From assembly GCA_000828835.1 (NCBI GenBank), contig AP014633.1, positions 1,674,001 through 1,738,000 on the forward strand: 64,000 nucleotides of DNA, read 5' to 3'. A program made the position numbers and the translations under genes. Shown piece after piece: positions 27,565-36,620 of this stretch (position 1 is the first letter of the stretch; each line of letters opens with the position of its first letter). The notes below the pieces were generated by a model, which was not told the origin of the DNA, did not search any database, and saw only the letters and a list, made by a program, of their open reading frames with translations. The stretch is from Thioploca ingrica (GTDB lineage Bacteria; Pseudomonadota; Gammaproteobacteria; Beggiatoales; Beggiatoaceae).

Positions 27565-29124
27565 ATGCCTTTAGACCCAATGAGTTATGATGAATTACCC
27601 TATACTTGCAGTGCCATGCCCTATGCGCAGCCAGATCGCTTGGCTACGTTAGCCACTTTATTCGGGATGACCCCCCCGGCGGTGGCAACGTGCCGCGTTT
27701 TAGAACTGGGTTGCTGCGATGGCAGTAATATTATTGCTACCGCTCATCAATTACCGCAAGCAGAATGTTGGGGAATCGACTTGTCTGTACCACAGATTGC
27801 TCATGGACAAGCGCTTGTCGAGGCATTAGGATTACAAAATATCACCCTTAAACCACTTAATATTTTAGAAATTGAGGAAGATTTAGGCCAATTTGACTAC
27901 ATTATTGCACATGGTATTTATTCATGGGTTTCGGCACCAGTACAAGCAAAAATATTCCAAATTTGCAAGCATCATTTAACGCCTCAAGGTGTCGCTTACC
28001 TCAGTTACAATACCAAACCCGGTTGGAATATTCGTGATACTTTACGTGATATGATGCGTTACTATGGTACTGCTGCAGATGCACCCAAGCGGACTGAGCA
28101 ATTAAAAACTTTACTGCAGTTAATCGCCAAGACGATTGCTGCTGATAAAACCGCTTATAATCAAATGATCAGTGACGAGTTAACTCATTTTGTTCAATTA
28201 CCCGAGCATTTTATATTTAAAGAATTTCTTGAAGAAGAACACCAACCCGAGTATTTTCATCAATTCATCGCTAAAGCACATTCTCATGGTTTAGAATACC
28301 TCGCTGATGCTTTTTTCCCGACGATGTTGGTGAATAATTTCCCCCCAACGGTTGCTGAAGAATTATACGTTTTTCAAAATAATCTGATTCATCAAGAACA
28401 AATGATGGATTTTTTGCGCAATCGCCGCTTCCGCCATACTTTATTATGCCATCAAGGTATCCCACTTAATCGGCATTTATCGCCGGAAGTGTTAAATTAT
28501 TTTTATATCGCTTCATCCTTGCAACCCGTCGCTAATACGACAAAACCACTACAACAATTTGCTAATGCTCAAGGTTCGGTGTCTACAGAGCAACCGATTA
28601 TTCAATTGGCTCTGCACTATTTAAGTCAACAATGGCCAAAAGCAGTGGCATTTACTGAATTAGTTGCTCAAATTAAATCTCATCAGGATTATTCTCCTCA
28701 GGTTCAAGAACAAGCGATCTTGGCTGATGCTTTATTCAACTGTTATGCTAAAGGTTTAATGGATTGGTATACCCAGCCACCACAGTTGATTACCACGATA
28801 ACCACTTACCCCCAAGCGAGTTCTCTGGCACGGTGGCAAGCACGACACGGTCAAAGGGTGACTAATCAACGTAGTGAGGTAGTTACCCTAGAAAATGGGA
28901 TTGGTTTACGTTTATTGCCTTATCTAGATGGAACTCATGATCGAACCGCTTTACTAAAGCAATTAAACGACTGGGTTGAACAGGGATTATTGACTATTCA
29001 TATCAAACATCAAGAAACCGACGAAGCGATTGACTTATCAGCAGAGAATAGACCGGAGATTTTGGAAAAATTGTTAGCTGATACCTTGCAATTAATAGCT
29101 CAAACTGCTTTGTTAGTGGCGTAA
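27565..29124 (+). CDS. class I methyltransferase with methyltransferase regulatory domain
   Basis: 519 residues. The N-terminal third (to about residue 150) is a Rossmann-fold SAM methyltransferase: VLELGCCDGSNIIATA for the AdoMet loop, CWGIDLSVPQIAHGQ for the acidic strand end, and DYIIAHGIYSWV for the post-III motif. Residues ~190-300 match the regulatory domain that accompanies this family (PF10119 type), and the C-terminal ~200 residues are helical with a winged-helix-like part. Proteins of this arrangement are found in many bacteria and their substrates are unknown. Located alone, 75 bp from the divergent DUF302 gene. No ribosome binding site of good quality is seen. Confidence 0.85.
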   Translation: MPLDPMSYDELPYTCSAMPYAQPDRLATLATLFGMTPPAVATCRVLELGCCDGSNIIATAHQLPQAECWGIDLSVPQIAHGQALVEALGLQNITLKPLNILEIEEDLGQFDYIIAHGIYSWVSAPVQAKIFQICKHHLTPQGVAYLSYNTKPGWNIRDTLRDMMRYYGTAADAPKRTEQLKTLLQLIAKTIAADKTAYNQMISDELTHFVQLPEHFIFKEFLEEEHQPEYFHQFIAKAHSHGLEYLADAFFPTMLVNNFPPTVAEELYVFQNNLIHQEQMMDFLRNRRFRHTLLCHQGIPLNRHLSPEVLNYFYIASSLQPVANTTKPLQQFANAQGSVSTEQPIIQLALHYLSQQWPKAVAFTELVAQIKSHQDYSPQVQEQAILADALFNCYAKGLMDWYTQPPQLITTITTYPQASSLARWQARHGQRVTNQRSEVVTLENGIGLRLLPYLDGTHDRTALLKQLNDWVEQGLLTIHIKHQETDEAIDLSAENRPEILEKLLADTLQLIAQTALLVA

Positions 29125-29130
29125 TAATCG

Positions 29131-29649
29131 TTATTGTGTATAGGGATCACCCCATTCAGTCGTATATCTGATTTCAAAGTCGATGGTGGCACCGGCCAAT
29201 TTCCAATTTAAAGGCAAATGAGCAATTTCTGACATGGATTCGGAAAGGATTTCAGTCAGTTTTCGATTGACCGGTACCTGAATGACTTCAGCCGCAATAT
29301 CCTGAATATCATCAATAAACTCGTCTAGGCTCATATCTCCCATAATCAGAGCCTTTTCTATATCACCTAATAATTCATTACTCACTTCCGCCGGATGTTT
29401 ATCACCGTTAACTTCAACTAAAGCTTCAATTCTAATCGTGAGTTGCCGTATTGTACCTCCATATTTATTACGTTCTCTGGTCTCAGCAAGTTCCCATACC
29501 GAAATCGCCGGGGTATGTGCTTGTTCTAGTACCGATTCCTGACGATATACATGACCGACACCAATATTGTTGTGATAACCATTGGCTCCCATAATCGTTT
29601 CTAGTTGCGCAATAATCCGTTCAATGATTTGTTCGCGTATCGTTTTCAT
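29131..29649 (-). CDS. hypothetical protein, possibly phage tail-terminator-like
   Basis: 172 residues from the ATG at 29649, with CCGGAAT just before it; a longer frame has no better start. No export signal. The order is an N-terminal helix (IREQIIERIIAQLETIMG), then VWELAETRERNKYGGTIRQLTIRIEALVEV (residues ~50-80), a helical stretch, and a C-terminal strand ending FEIRYTTEWGDPYTQ. This plan, a helix followed by a sheet ending in RYxT-x-GDP-Y, resembles minor tail and tail-terminator proteins of tailed phages. Nothing else phage-like is nearby, so it is an orphan or a domesticated remnant. The identification is weak. Confidence 0.45.
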   Translation of the reverse strand: MKTIREQIIERIIAQLETIMGANGYHNNIGVGHVYRQESVLEQAHTPAISVWELAETRERNKYGGTIRQLTIRIEALVEVNGDKHPAEVSNELLGDIEKALIMGDMSLDEFIDDIQDIAAEVIQVPVNRKLTEILSESMSEIAHLPLNWKLAGATIDFEIRYTTEWGDPYTQ

Positions 29650-29814
29650 CTTAATTCCGGTTGAAATTACAATTCTCAGCTTAAGATTAAGATAAGATGA
29701 GCTAATATGATAGCTTGTTATCAACACCCTCGCTAGGTAACTAGAAACGAAATAGCAAAAAGGTTACCTCACCTCTTGCACCTCTTCCAAGCAAGTTAAA
29801 AAATAGCAAGTAGC

Positions 29815-29923
29815 AAGTAGGGTGCGTTAGTAACGCACCCACTATTTGAATGACAATCGATTGGGAGTGTTATTGAAAGGTTCATAGGAAAGGTGCGTTA
29901 CGCTGCGCTAACGCACCCTACTT
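29815..29923. repeat. palindromic repeat with 16-bp arms
   Basis: AAGTAGGGTGCGTTAG at 29815-29830 and its exact reverse complement CTAACGCACCCTACTT at 29908-29923, with inner copies of GGTGCGTTA/TAACGCACC. It lies in the 302-bp gap between the phage-like orphan and the cytochrome gene, downstream of the latter's stop. This GTAGGGTGCGTTA unit is of the small dispersed palindrome kind. Confidence 0.8.
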
Positions 29924-29951
29924 GGAGCTACTTAGCTTTTACGGTATTACT

Positions 29952-31412
29952 TCAAAATTTAGGCATTTTCTTCACATTAATCGGGTCAGCAAACAACATT
30001 TGAGTGGCATCGATAGAATCTTTTTGGAAAGTCCATTCGCCACTAGTATCTTTAGCCACAAAATCAACTTTTAGGGCGGTTTGCCAATCGAGTGGAATAG
30101 GAATAACGCCGGTGAGATTTTTAATGGTTTTGTCAGTTTCATTCCAAGTTGCGAGTGTCATAGAACCTTGTTGTTTATATTCTCGAACGGCTGGGCTATC
30201 ATGACAAGTTGCACAAGTGAGTTCATTGTTCTTTTGAACTGTGTGTCCAAAGAAGGGTGCCACGACTAAAAAGCTATTTCCTGCTGACACCATCGTTTGG
30301 ATATTACCGGTCGTGATTTTACCGGTTGATGCCTGTTTGACTAGAATTTTCCAATCGGTAATCGGGGGTTGAAACCCAGAACCATCTGCAAAGTGGCAGG
30401 AATAACAGGTCATAGTCATTTTGACATGGCAAGCAGCGCATTCTAAGTTTTGTAGGTGAGTTTCGTGCATGGTTTTACCGGCAATAGCGAGGTTAGTATG
30501 ACAACCCGACTGTTGGCAATCAACTTTGGTTGGATTGTTATGTAACGAACTATAAGGTTGACCATCACCGTGCATTTGTTTAGCCGTGTGGCAACTAGCG
30601 CATTTCATTTCTAATCCACCGGACGCTTGCGCCAGCAGATGGTAATCGGGACTAAATTGTTGCTCAAATTTTTGGCGACGATGACAAGAATCGAGACATT
30701 TAGCATTATCCGGCGTATCACCCGGTACTGCGTGGCAAGAAGTACAGGCAGTTGAATCCACATGACAACTATTACAAGTGAGATCATCATAAGGAAGATG
30801 TGTAAATTGTTCCAAACCCCCTTGATCGACTCCATAAAAATGGCTCATTCCTCGAGTCGTTCCGTGTAGAGAAGTGGTCATCACTTCTTGGATACTTTGT
30901 ACCGTAAAAGTAATAGGACTGGCGTTGTAATAAATCGCGTTTCTAGTTTGATTATTTTGGTAACCCACATAAACTGCAAATTGTCCGGTTAAGCCACCTA
31001 ATCCACTGATTATCTCAACGGGCGTTGCTTGTTCAGGCAAAGTCTGAGTGAAATAAGCAACCAGTTGCTTAAAATCGCCATTCCAAGGTAACCAATTGCC
31101 TTTATTGTCTTTCATCAGAAAAATGCTGTTATTCCATAACATCACCACGTACACAGAACCTTCTTTACCGATATCCGCTTGAGCCACTTTAAGTTGAGCA
31201 GATAAATTAATTTTATCGGAGGCAATCCATTGTTGACCGACCGTTGCAGGTTGGTTGTTGACGGTTAATTGCGGGGTTAAGGTGGCGTCGGTTTGGGAAA
31301 AGTCGAGTAAAGTCGGTGGGATGAGTTCTTCTGCTGACAGCGTGTTGATAGTTGATAGGAATACTAGGCAGCTACTCGCAAATATGACTGAAACGATTTT
31401 AAGATATTGCAT
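29952..31412 (-). CDS. periplasmic multiheme c-type cytochrome (eight haem motifs)
   Basis: Likely moves electrons in the periplasm or to an outer-membrane acceptor. 486 residues with a signal peptide ending LSAEE. Residues ~210-405 carry eight haem-attachment motifs: CNSCH, CTSCH, CLDSCH, CASCH, CQQSGCH, CAACH, CYSCH and CATCH. Two are atypical, with three residues (CLDSCH) and four residues (CQQSGCH) between the Cys, forms known in c3-like and some reductase cytochromes. The first ~200 residues lack haem and are beta-rich, resembling the N-terminal domain of outer-membrane decahaem proteins. No partner oxidase or reductase gene is near. Function beyond electron transfer is not known. Confidence 0.88.
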   Translation of the reverse strand: MQYLKIVSVIFASSCLVFLSTINTLSAEELIPPTLLDFSQTDATLTPQLTVNNQPATVGQQWIASDKINLSAQLKVAQADIGKEGSVYVVMLWNNSIFLMKDNKGNWLPWNGDFKQLVAYFTQTLPEQATPVEIISGLGGLTGQFAVYVGYQNNQTRNAIYYNASPITFTVQSIQEVMTTSLHGTTRGMSHFYGVDQGGLEQFTHLPYDDLTCNSCHVDSTACTSCHAVPGDTPDNAKCLDSCHRRQKFEQQFSPDYHLLAQASGGLEMKCASCHTAKQMHGDGQPYSSLHNNPTKVDCQQSGCHTNLAIAGKTMHETHLQNLECAACHVKMTMTCYSCHFADGSGFQPPITDWKILVKQASTGKITTGNIQTMVSAGNSFLVVAPFFGHTVQKNNELTCATCHDSPAVREYKQQGSMTLATWNETDKTIKNLTGVIPIPLDWQTALKVDFVAKDTSGEWTFQKDSIDATQMLFADPINVKKMPKF

Positions 31413-31785
31413 TTCTACCTCCCTTTAGAAGGGAATAACTTTAATTTCATCAACCCATTTTTTGCTACCGCTACAGATGAACTTTATTGTAAAAGTGCAC
31501 TTCATTAGCGTATAACCGTAATAATGTTATACTTGTTATAATTTTTCAGCAATAAGAAAAATAGGTATATTAACTACCACCGTGTCGATGCGCACGCCGT
31601 CTCATCAGCCTATTTCAATGGGTTGAAGTCGTTTAATTTAATACTAAGTCGCTTTCAAGAGTGCCTAATGCAACACTTTTCTTCAACTTGATTCTGCGTA
31701 GGGTGGGTCACATTGCGCGAAACCCAATCTAAAAATTCATCGAGTCTCTTCAAGATGTTGAAACGTGTTGCTTATTCGATAGGAT
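31413..31785. other. intergenic region upstream of the cytochrome gene
   Basis: No gene. The left part must hold the cytochrome promoter. At about 31698-31726 there is a copy of the GTAGGGTGGGT-C-x-x-GCG...AACCCA repeat fragment, related to the one at about 63271. The rest is plain AT-rich sequence. Confidence 0.4.
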
Positions 31786-33570
31786 TTAATTAACTACATT
31801 TTCGGTGGTATGCACTTTAATATGTAATTCTCTTAGCTGTTCAGGACTAATTACTGAGGGAGCAGCCGTTAATAGACAATTCGCTGTTTGTGTTTTTGGG
31901 AAAGCAATGACATCACGGATAGAATGGGCACCCACCATTAACATCACTAATCGATCTAAACCAAACGCAATACCACCGTGGGGTGGGCAACCATATTTGA
32001 GTGCTTCAAGTAAAAATCCAAATTTTTCCTGGGCTTCTTCTTCACCAATACCCAATATTCGGAATACGGCTGCTTGCATTTCGGTACGGTGGATGCGGAT
32101 GGAACCACCCCCAATTTCGGAACCATTTAGCACCATATCATAAGCCCGAGATTGACAATGAATGGGATCTGCTTCTAGTGCCGCAATATTCTGTACTTTA
32201 GGTGCGGTAAAGGGATGGTGTAAAGAGAACCAACGTTTTTCTTTGTCATCCCACTCAAACATCGGATAATCAACTACCCATAACGGTTTCCAACCGGGTT
32301 GGGTTAAATTGAGATCCTCACCGATTTTTAACCGCAAGGCTCCCAGTGCTTCATTGACTATCTTGGCTTTATCGGCTCCAAAGAAAATAAGGCTACCGCT
32401 ATTCGCTTGAGTGCGTTCTAAAACTGTATTAATGACTTGATCCGGTAAAAACTTAAGAATCGGTGATTGTAACCCTTCGCGCCCCGCAGTCATATCATTC
32501 ACTTTGATATAAGCCAAGCCTTTGGCGCCATAATGGGTCACAAACAGGGTATAATCGTCGATCTGCTTACGTGAAAGTAATTTAGCGCCCTGAGGAACAC
32601 ACAATGCCGCTACCCGTCCTTGAGGATCATTAGCCGGTTGTGCAAAGACTTTGAAATCAACCGCGGTCATTAAATCACTTACCTCGGTTAATTCCAATGG
32701 TACTCGCAGATCGGGTTTGTCCGAACCATAGCGAAGTAGCGCTTCTTGATAAGTTAGACTGGGAAAGGGATTGGGTAACTCTACCTGAAGTACTTCAGTA
32801 AATAACATCCGTATCATTGATTCCATTATATTTTTTAAAATAGTTTCATCAATAAAAGACATTTCAATGTCTAATTGCGTGAATTCAGGTTGACGATCGG
32901 CTCGCAAATCCTCATCACGAAAACAACGGACAATTTGGTAATAACGATCCATCCCCGCCATCATTAATAGCTGTTTAAATAGCTGGGGTGATTGTGGCAA
33001 GGCAAAAAATTTTCCTGGATGAGTTCGGCTAGGGACTAAGTAATCACGAGCACCTTCGGGTGTTGCCTTGGTTAGCATCGGCGTTTCTATATCTAGAAAA
33101 CCTTGCTCATTCAAAAAGGTTCTCAATAAGCTCGTTATTTTAGCGCGTAATTGAAACCGAGCTAACATGGTGGGACGGCGTAAATCCAGATAACGATAAC
33201 GTAACCGGACTTCCTCATTGATATTCACTTCATCAATTTGGAAGGGAGTGGGTTCTGCCGGGTTTAAAATATCAATTTGATTGGCAACTACTTCCACTTG
33301 TCCGGTGGGCAAATCGGGATTTTCTGTTCCCGTCGGACGCCGACGTATTTGTCCTTGAATTTGTAAGACATATTCATTACGCAACCGTTCAGCCAGCGTA
33401 AACGCTTCCGGTTGCTTGGGATCAAAAACGATTTGAACAATACCCGCCCGATCACGCAGGTCGACGAAAATGACACCACCATGATCTCGACGGCGATGCA
33501 CCCAACCACATAATGTGACGGAGTGATCAATTAACAATTCATTGAGCTGTCCACAATAGTGGCTACGCAT
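31786..33570 (-). CDS. aspS: aspartyl-tRNA synthetase
   Basis: Charges tRNA-Asp. 594 residues from the ATG at 33570 (AAGGAAAAGG lies upstream, and a GTG two codons before is disfavoured), near the 590 of E. coli AspRS. The N-terminal OB-fold anticodon domain runs to ~110 ([20 protein letters not shown]). Class II motif 1 is in [21 protein letters not shown], motif 2 in [23 protein letters not shown] and motif 3 in [14 protein letters not shown]; the bacterial GAD insertion lies between ~290 and ~430. It is preceded on the same strand by fmdB (102-bp gap), a usual pair, although the DUF502 gene often found between them is absent. Confidence 0.97.
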   Translation of the reverse strand: MRSHYCGQLNELLIDHSVTLCGWVHRRRDHGGVIFVDLRDRAGIVQIVFDPKQPEAFTLAERLRNEYVLQIQGQIRRRPTGTENPDLPTGQVEVVANQIDILNPAEPTPFQIDEVNINEEVRLRYRYLDLRRPTMLARFQLRAKITSLLRTFLNEQGFLDIETPMLTKATPEGARDYLVPSRTHPGKFFALPQSPQLFKQLLMMAGMDRYYQIVRCFRDEDLRADRQPEFTQLDIEMSFIDETILKNIMESMIRMLFTEVLQVELPNPFPSLTYQEALLRYGSDKPDLRVPLELTEVSDLMTAVDFKVFAQPANDPQGRVAALCVPQGAKLLSRKQIDDYTLFVTHYGAKGLAYIKVNDMTAGREGLQSPILKFLPDQVINTVLERTQANSGSLIFFGADKAKIVNEALGALRLKIGEDLNLTQPGWKPLWVVDYPMFEWDDKEKRWFSLHHPFTAPKVQNIAALEADPIHCQSRAYDMVLNGSEIGGGSIRIHRTEMQAAVFRILGIGEEEAQEKFGFLLEALKYGCPPHGGIAFGLDRLVMLMVGAHSIRDVIAFPKTQTANCLLTAAPSVISPEQLRELHIKVHTTENVVN

Positions 33571-33672
33571 GAACACCTTTTCCTTATTCTATTCAAAGGC
33601 GTGCATATTAAGACGTTGCCGTTGTCAGTGCAAGTCTAATAGTATTATTAATCGATTAATCATCAGGTTACA

Positions 33673-34014
33673 TTAACTCGGTACACACGTAGCGGTATTC
33701 TTTGTGGCCTCACTCGATCCGGTTTTCGTAGTCTCGCTCGATTCGGTTGAAGTTGTCGAGGCTGATTTTTCAGAGTTATCGACTTTTTCATCTTTTTTAT
33801 CAACGGGCTTGTTCTTATCAACCGGTTGCTTCTTATTTTTAAAATCAGTTTCATACCAGCCCGTTCCTTTTAAGCGAAACCCCGACGCCGAAATTTTTTT
33901 CTTCAACGCATTTTCAGCACAAGCTGGGCATTGTTCTAAAGGTAAATCGACCATTTTTTGTATCACTTCAAACTCGTGACCACAAGCCTGACACGCGTAC
34001 TCATAAATAGGCAT
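33673..34014 (-). CDS. FmdB-family zinc-ribbon protein
   Basis: 113 residues. The first 42 residues are a zinc ribbon: MPIYEYACQACGHEFEV and LEQCPACAENALKKKI provide two CxxC pairs; the next part SGFRLKGTGWYETDFKN is the FmdB family signature. The last 55 residues are low complexity (Lys, Asp, then Thr/Ser repeats) and unlike the family. The gene ends 102 bp before aspS. FmdB proteins were named after a regulator of amide genes, but their actual role is unclear. Confidence 0.93.
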   Translation of the reverse strand: MPIYEYACQACGHEFEVIQKMVDLPLEQCPACAENALKKKISASGFRLKGTGWYETDFKNKKQPVDKNKPVDKKDEKVDNSEKSASTTSTESSETTKTGSSEATKNTATCVPS

Positions 34015-34114
34015 ATTCCATCTCCTGGTTAAATCAATACAGTAGCGGTATAAATAAGTACTTCATAAACAAAATCAAGGTCGGTCTCTCAATTAATTGT
34101 GTGGCTAAGAATGG

Positions 34115-34678
34115 TTAATTAAACAGGGTCGATTGTGGTTCAAAAAATTCGACGATAACCTCTCCTTCTTTCAAGGTCGTATGATAAGACATTTTAACGA
34201 TTTGAGTATAAGGGTAAATAATTCGAGCAATATTTTGAGCACGGAGTTTAGCGATTTGTGGAGAAGAGATATTATTCGCAAAGGGTGCTGGGCCAAATAA
34301 TATTTTAGCCGCATGAGAATGCGTGATTTTAAGTTGGTGCAGCATATTCTCAAGCTTGACTTGTTCGCTTTTATCCGGTTGAATCGCTACTGATTGAAAA
34401 TGTAATTGTAACCGCTGCTTAGGTTCCTTGCCATGGGTTGAAGGAGAGATAGAATGAGGTACTTGGCGAAGAATTAGCCGGGGTGTGCGAGTAGGTACCC
34501 GATGAATAGATAAGATAGGGGTAGTACCCGTCGTTGCTTCCGCTTGCACATTGCTGATTAAAGTCTTTCTCAGCGGAGTTTGATTCAAATTGAATTGATT
34601 AATACACCAAGTGAACAAACTCATGTTGATCAGTACCAGCAAGAATAGCAAAATAAGATTAGTCAGTGCTTTGAACAT
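34115..34678 (-). CDS. membrane-anchored protein with weak OmpA-like C-terminus
   Basis: 187 residues. One membrane anchor at residues 8-28 (LILLFLLVLINMSLFTW), a flexible middle of about 60 residues rich in Thr/Pro, then ~100 residues with the plan of an OmpA-like peptidoglycan-binding domain: LHFQSVAIQPDKSEQ, a helix, AKILFGPAPFANN, and AKLRAQNIARIIYPY in the place of the LSxxRAxxV helix. The conserved peptidoglycan-binding Asp and Arg residues are not clear, so the assignment is weak. It lies 100 bp upstream of fmdB on the same strand. Confidence 0.4.
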   Translation of the reverse strand: MFKALTNLILLFLLVLINMSLFTWCINQFNLNQTPLRKTLISNVQAEATTGTTPILSIHRVPTRTPRLILRQVPHSISPSTHGKEPKQRLQLHFQSVAIQPDKSEQVKLENMLHQLKITHSHAAKILFGPAPFANNISSPQIAKLRAQNIARIIYPYTQIVKMSYHTTLKEGEVIVEFFEPQSTLFN

Positions 34679-34870
34679 AACAATGGGGTTACTTTCTTTA
34701 TATTTCAGTCATCAAGGGACCCTTTACAAGGTGAAAAATGAAGATTAGTTTTCACCCGGTAATAAACTCATCATTGAAACAATTTTTCTCTAAACAGTTT
34801 TAATTTATTATGAATACTATAAATAATGTTAATTATAACATAATATTCCTATTTTAAAAAGGATATTTTG

Positions 34871-36523
34871 TTAAGAAGCAAGACGATGTGTCTTGATATA
34901 GTTGAGTAAACTATCTGTTGAACCATCATAACCATAGCTCGATTGTTCCTGAGTCAGTTCTGGCAATAACAAATTAGCGACTTGTTTGCCTAATTCAACA
35001 CCCCATTGATCAAACGGGTTAATTCCCCAACAAACACTTTCGACAAACACTTTATGTTCATATGCTGCAATCAATGTGCCTAAAATTTTTGGAGTGAGCT
35101 GATGATATACTAACAAATTACTGGGTTGGTTTCCTGGAAAAACCCGGTGAGGCAGTTGTTGATTGACTTTTTCCGCTGCTATTCCAATCTGATTTAAAGC
35201 CAGCCGCGTTTCTTCTGCATTTCTGCCTTTCATGAGGGCATGACTTTGAGCTAACACATTGGATAATACTGCATTTTGATGTCCAAGTTCATTATATTGA
35301 CTTTCAATGGCAATGATAAAATCAGTCGGAATCAAATGAGTTCCTTGATGGAGTAGTTGATAGAAAGCATGTTGACCATTATTTCCTAGCGTACCCCAAA
35401 TGATAGGCGCAGTGGGGTAATTGACGGTGTTTCCGGATCGAGTCACACGCTTACCTAGACTTTCCATCGCTAATTGTTGCAGATAGGCTGGAAAAAGTTC
35501 TAAGGTGTAATCATAAGGTAAAACCGCTTGACTCGTTGCCCCAAAGAAACTGCTATACCAAATCTCAATTAAACCCATCAATACCGGCAAATTTCTTTCC
35601 CATGGCGCGGTAGCAAAATGGTTATCTAAATCATGGGCACCGGCTAATAACGCGGCAAAGTTATCCATTCCAATCATAATCACAATCGGTAATCCAATCG
35701 CTGACCAGAGCGAATAACGTCCACCCACCCAGTCCCAAAACTCAAACATATTCGTGGGATCAATCCCAAATTCAGTCACTTTTTGCTGGGCGGTACTGAC
35801 GGCAACAAAGTGCTTAGCAACGGCTTTATCATTACCTAATTGATTGATTAACCAGGTTCGAGCGCTATTGGCATTTAATAACGTTTCTTGAGTCGTAAAA
35901 GTTTTAGAGGAAACAATAAATAAGGTGGTTTCTGGATCCAGTTCGGCTAAAGTTTCGCCCAGGTGAGTCCCGTCCACATTGGAAACAAAATAAGCACGTA
36001 ATCGGGGGTGATGATAGGCTTTTAAAGCACGAGTTACCATCGCCGGGCCTAAGTCAGAACCGCCAATACCAATATTAACGATGGATTTAATCGGTTTACC
36101 GGTATAACCACGCCATTCACCTTCCCGGATCGAATCGCTAAATTGGTGCATTTTAGCCAATACCGCATTGACTTGAGGCATGACATCTTGCCCAGCAACG
36201 CGAATAGGGAGGTTAGAACGATTGCGTAGTGCAATATGTAAAGCCGCTCTTTCTTCAGTATTATTAATCGGGTCACCTTGAAACAGTTGTCTTATCCACT
36301 CTGACAACTGAGCGGCTTGAGCTAATTGTTGTAGCAAAGTCAGTGTTTCCTGAGTTAACCGATTTTTAGAATAATCCAGTAATAAACCACAGGTTTCGAC
36401 TGAAAAACGCTCAAAACGTTGGTTATCTAAAGCGAATAGGTCACGTAGATGAACCGTTGCCAGATATTGTTGGTGGGTTTTAAGTGCAGCCCACGCTGCA
36501 GATTGGCTAATGAGGGTATTCAT
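34871..36523 (-). CDS. pgi: glucose-6-phosphate isomerase
   Basis: Interconverts glucose-6-phosphate and fructose-6-phosphate. 550 residues from the ATG at 36523; a longer frame starts five codons upstream. Signatures are IGIGGSDLGPAMVTRAL, VSSKTFTTQETLLNA, FWDWVGGRYSLWSAIGLPI and GTLGNNGQHAFYQLLHQGT; the catalytic Glu/His/Lys region near the C-terminus is HKVFVESVCWGINPFDQWGVELGK in part. Length matches the 549 of E. coli Pgi. It is the last gene of the minus-strand alpha-glucan set, 97 bp after malQ, and links glucan breakdown to glycolysis. Confidence 0.97.
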   Translation of the reverse strand: MNTLISQSAAWAALKTHQQYLATVHLRDLFALDNQRFERFSVETCGLLLDYSKNRLTQETLTLLQQLAQAAQLSEWIRQLFQGDPINNTEERAALHIALRNRSNLPIRVAGQDVMPQVNAVLAKMHQFSDSIREGEWRGYTGKPIKSIVNIGIGGSDLGPAMVTRALKAYHHPRLRAYFVSNVDGTHLGETLAELDPETTLFIVSSKTFTTQETLLNANSARTWLINQLGNDKAVAKHFVAVSTAQQKVTEFGIDPTNMFEFWDWVGGRYSLWSAIGLPIVIMIGMDNFAALLAGAHDLDNHFATAPWERNLPVLMGLIEIWYSSFFGATSQAVLPYDYTLELFPAYLQQLAMESLGKRVTRSGNTVNYPTAPIIWGTLGNNGQHAFYQLLHQGTHLIPTDFIIAIESQYNELGHQNAVLSNVLAQSHALMKGRNAEETRLALNQIGIAAEKVNQQLPHRVFPGNQPSNLLVYHQLTPKILGTLIAAYEHKVFVESVCWGINPFDQWGVELGKQVANLLLPELTQEQSSYGYDGSTDSLLNYIKTHRLAS

Positions 36524-36620
36524 AATTGTTCTCGTCATTCTACATTAGAGAAATGAATCGTTTTTCATCTATCACTCAATTAATCCTGAGAGTAAGCAGA
36601 GTCTCGTCAATAACTCTACC

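Noticed and set aside
29131..29649. A prophage
   Set aside because: Only one gene with weak phage-like features; no capsid, integrase, terminase or attachment site nearby.
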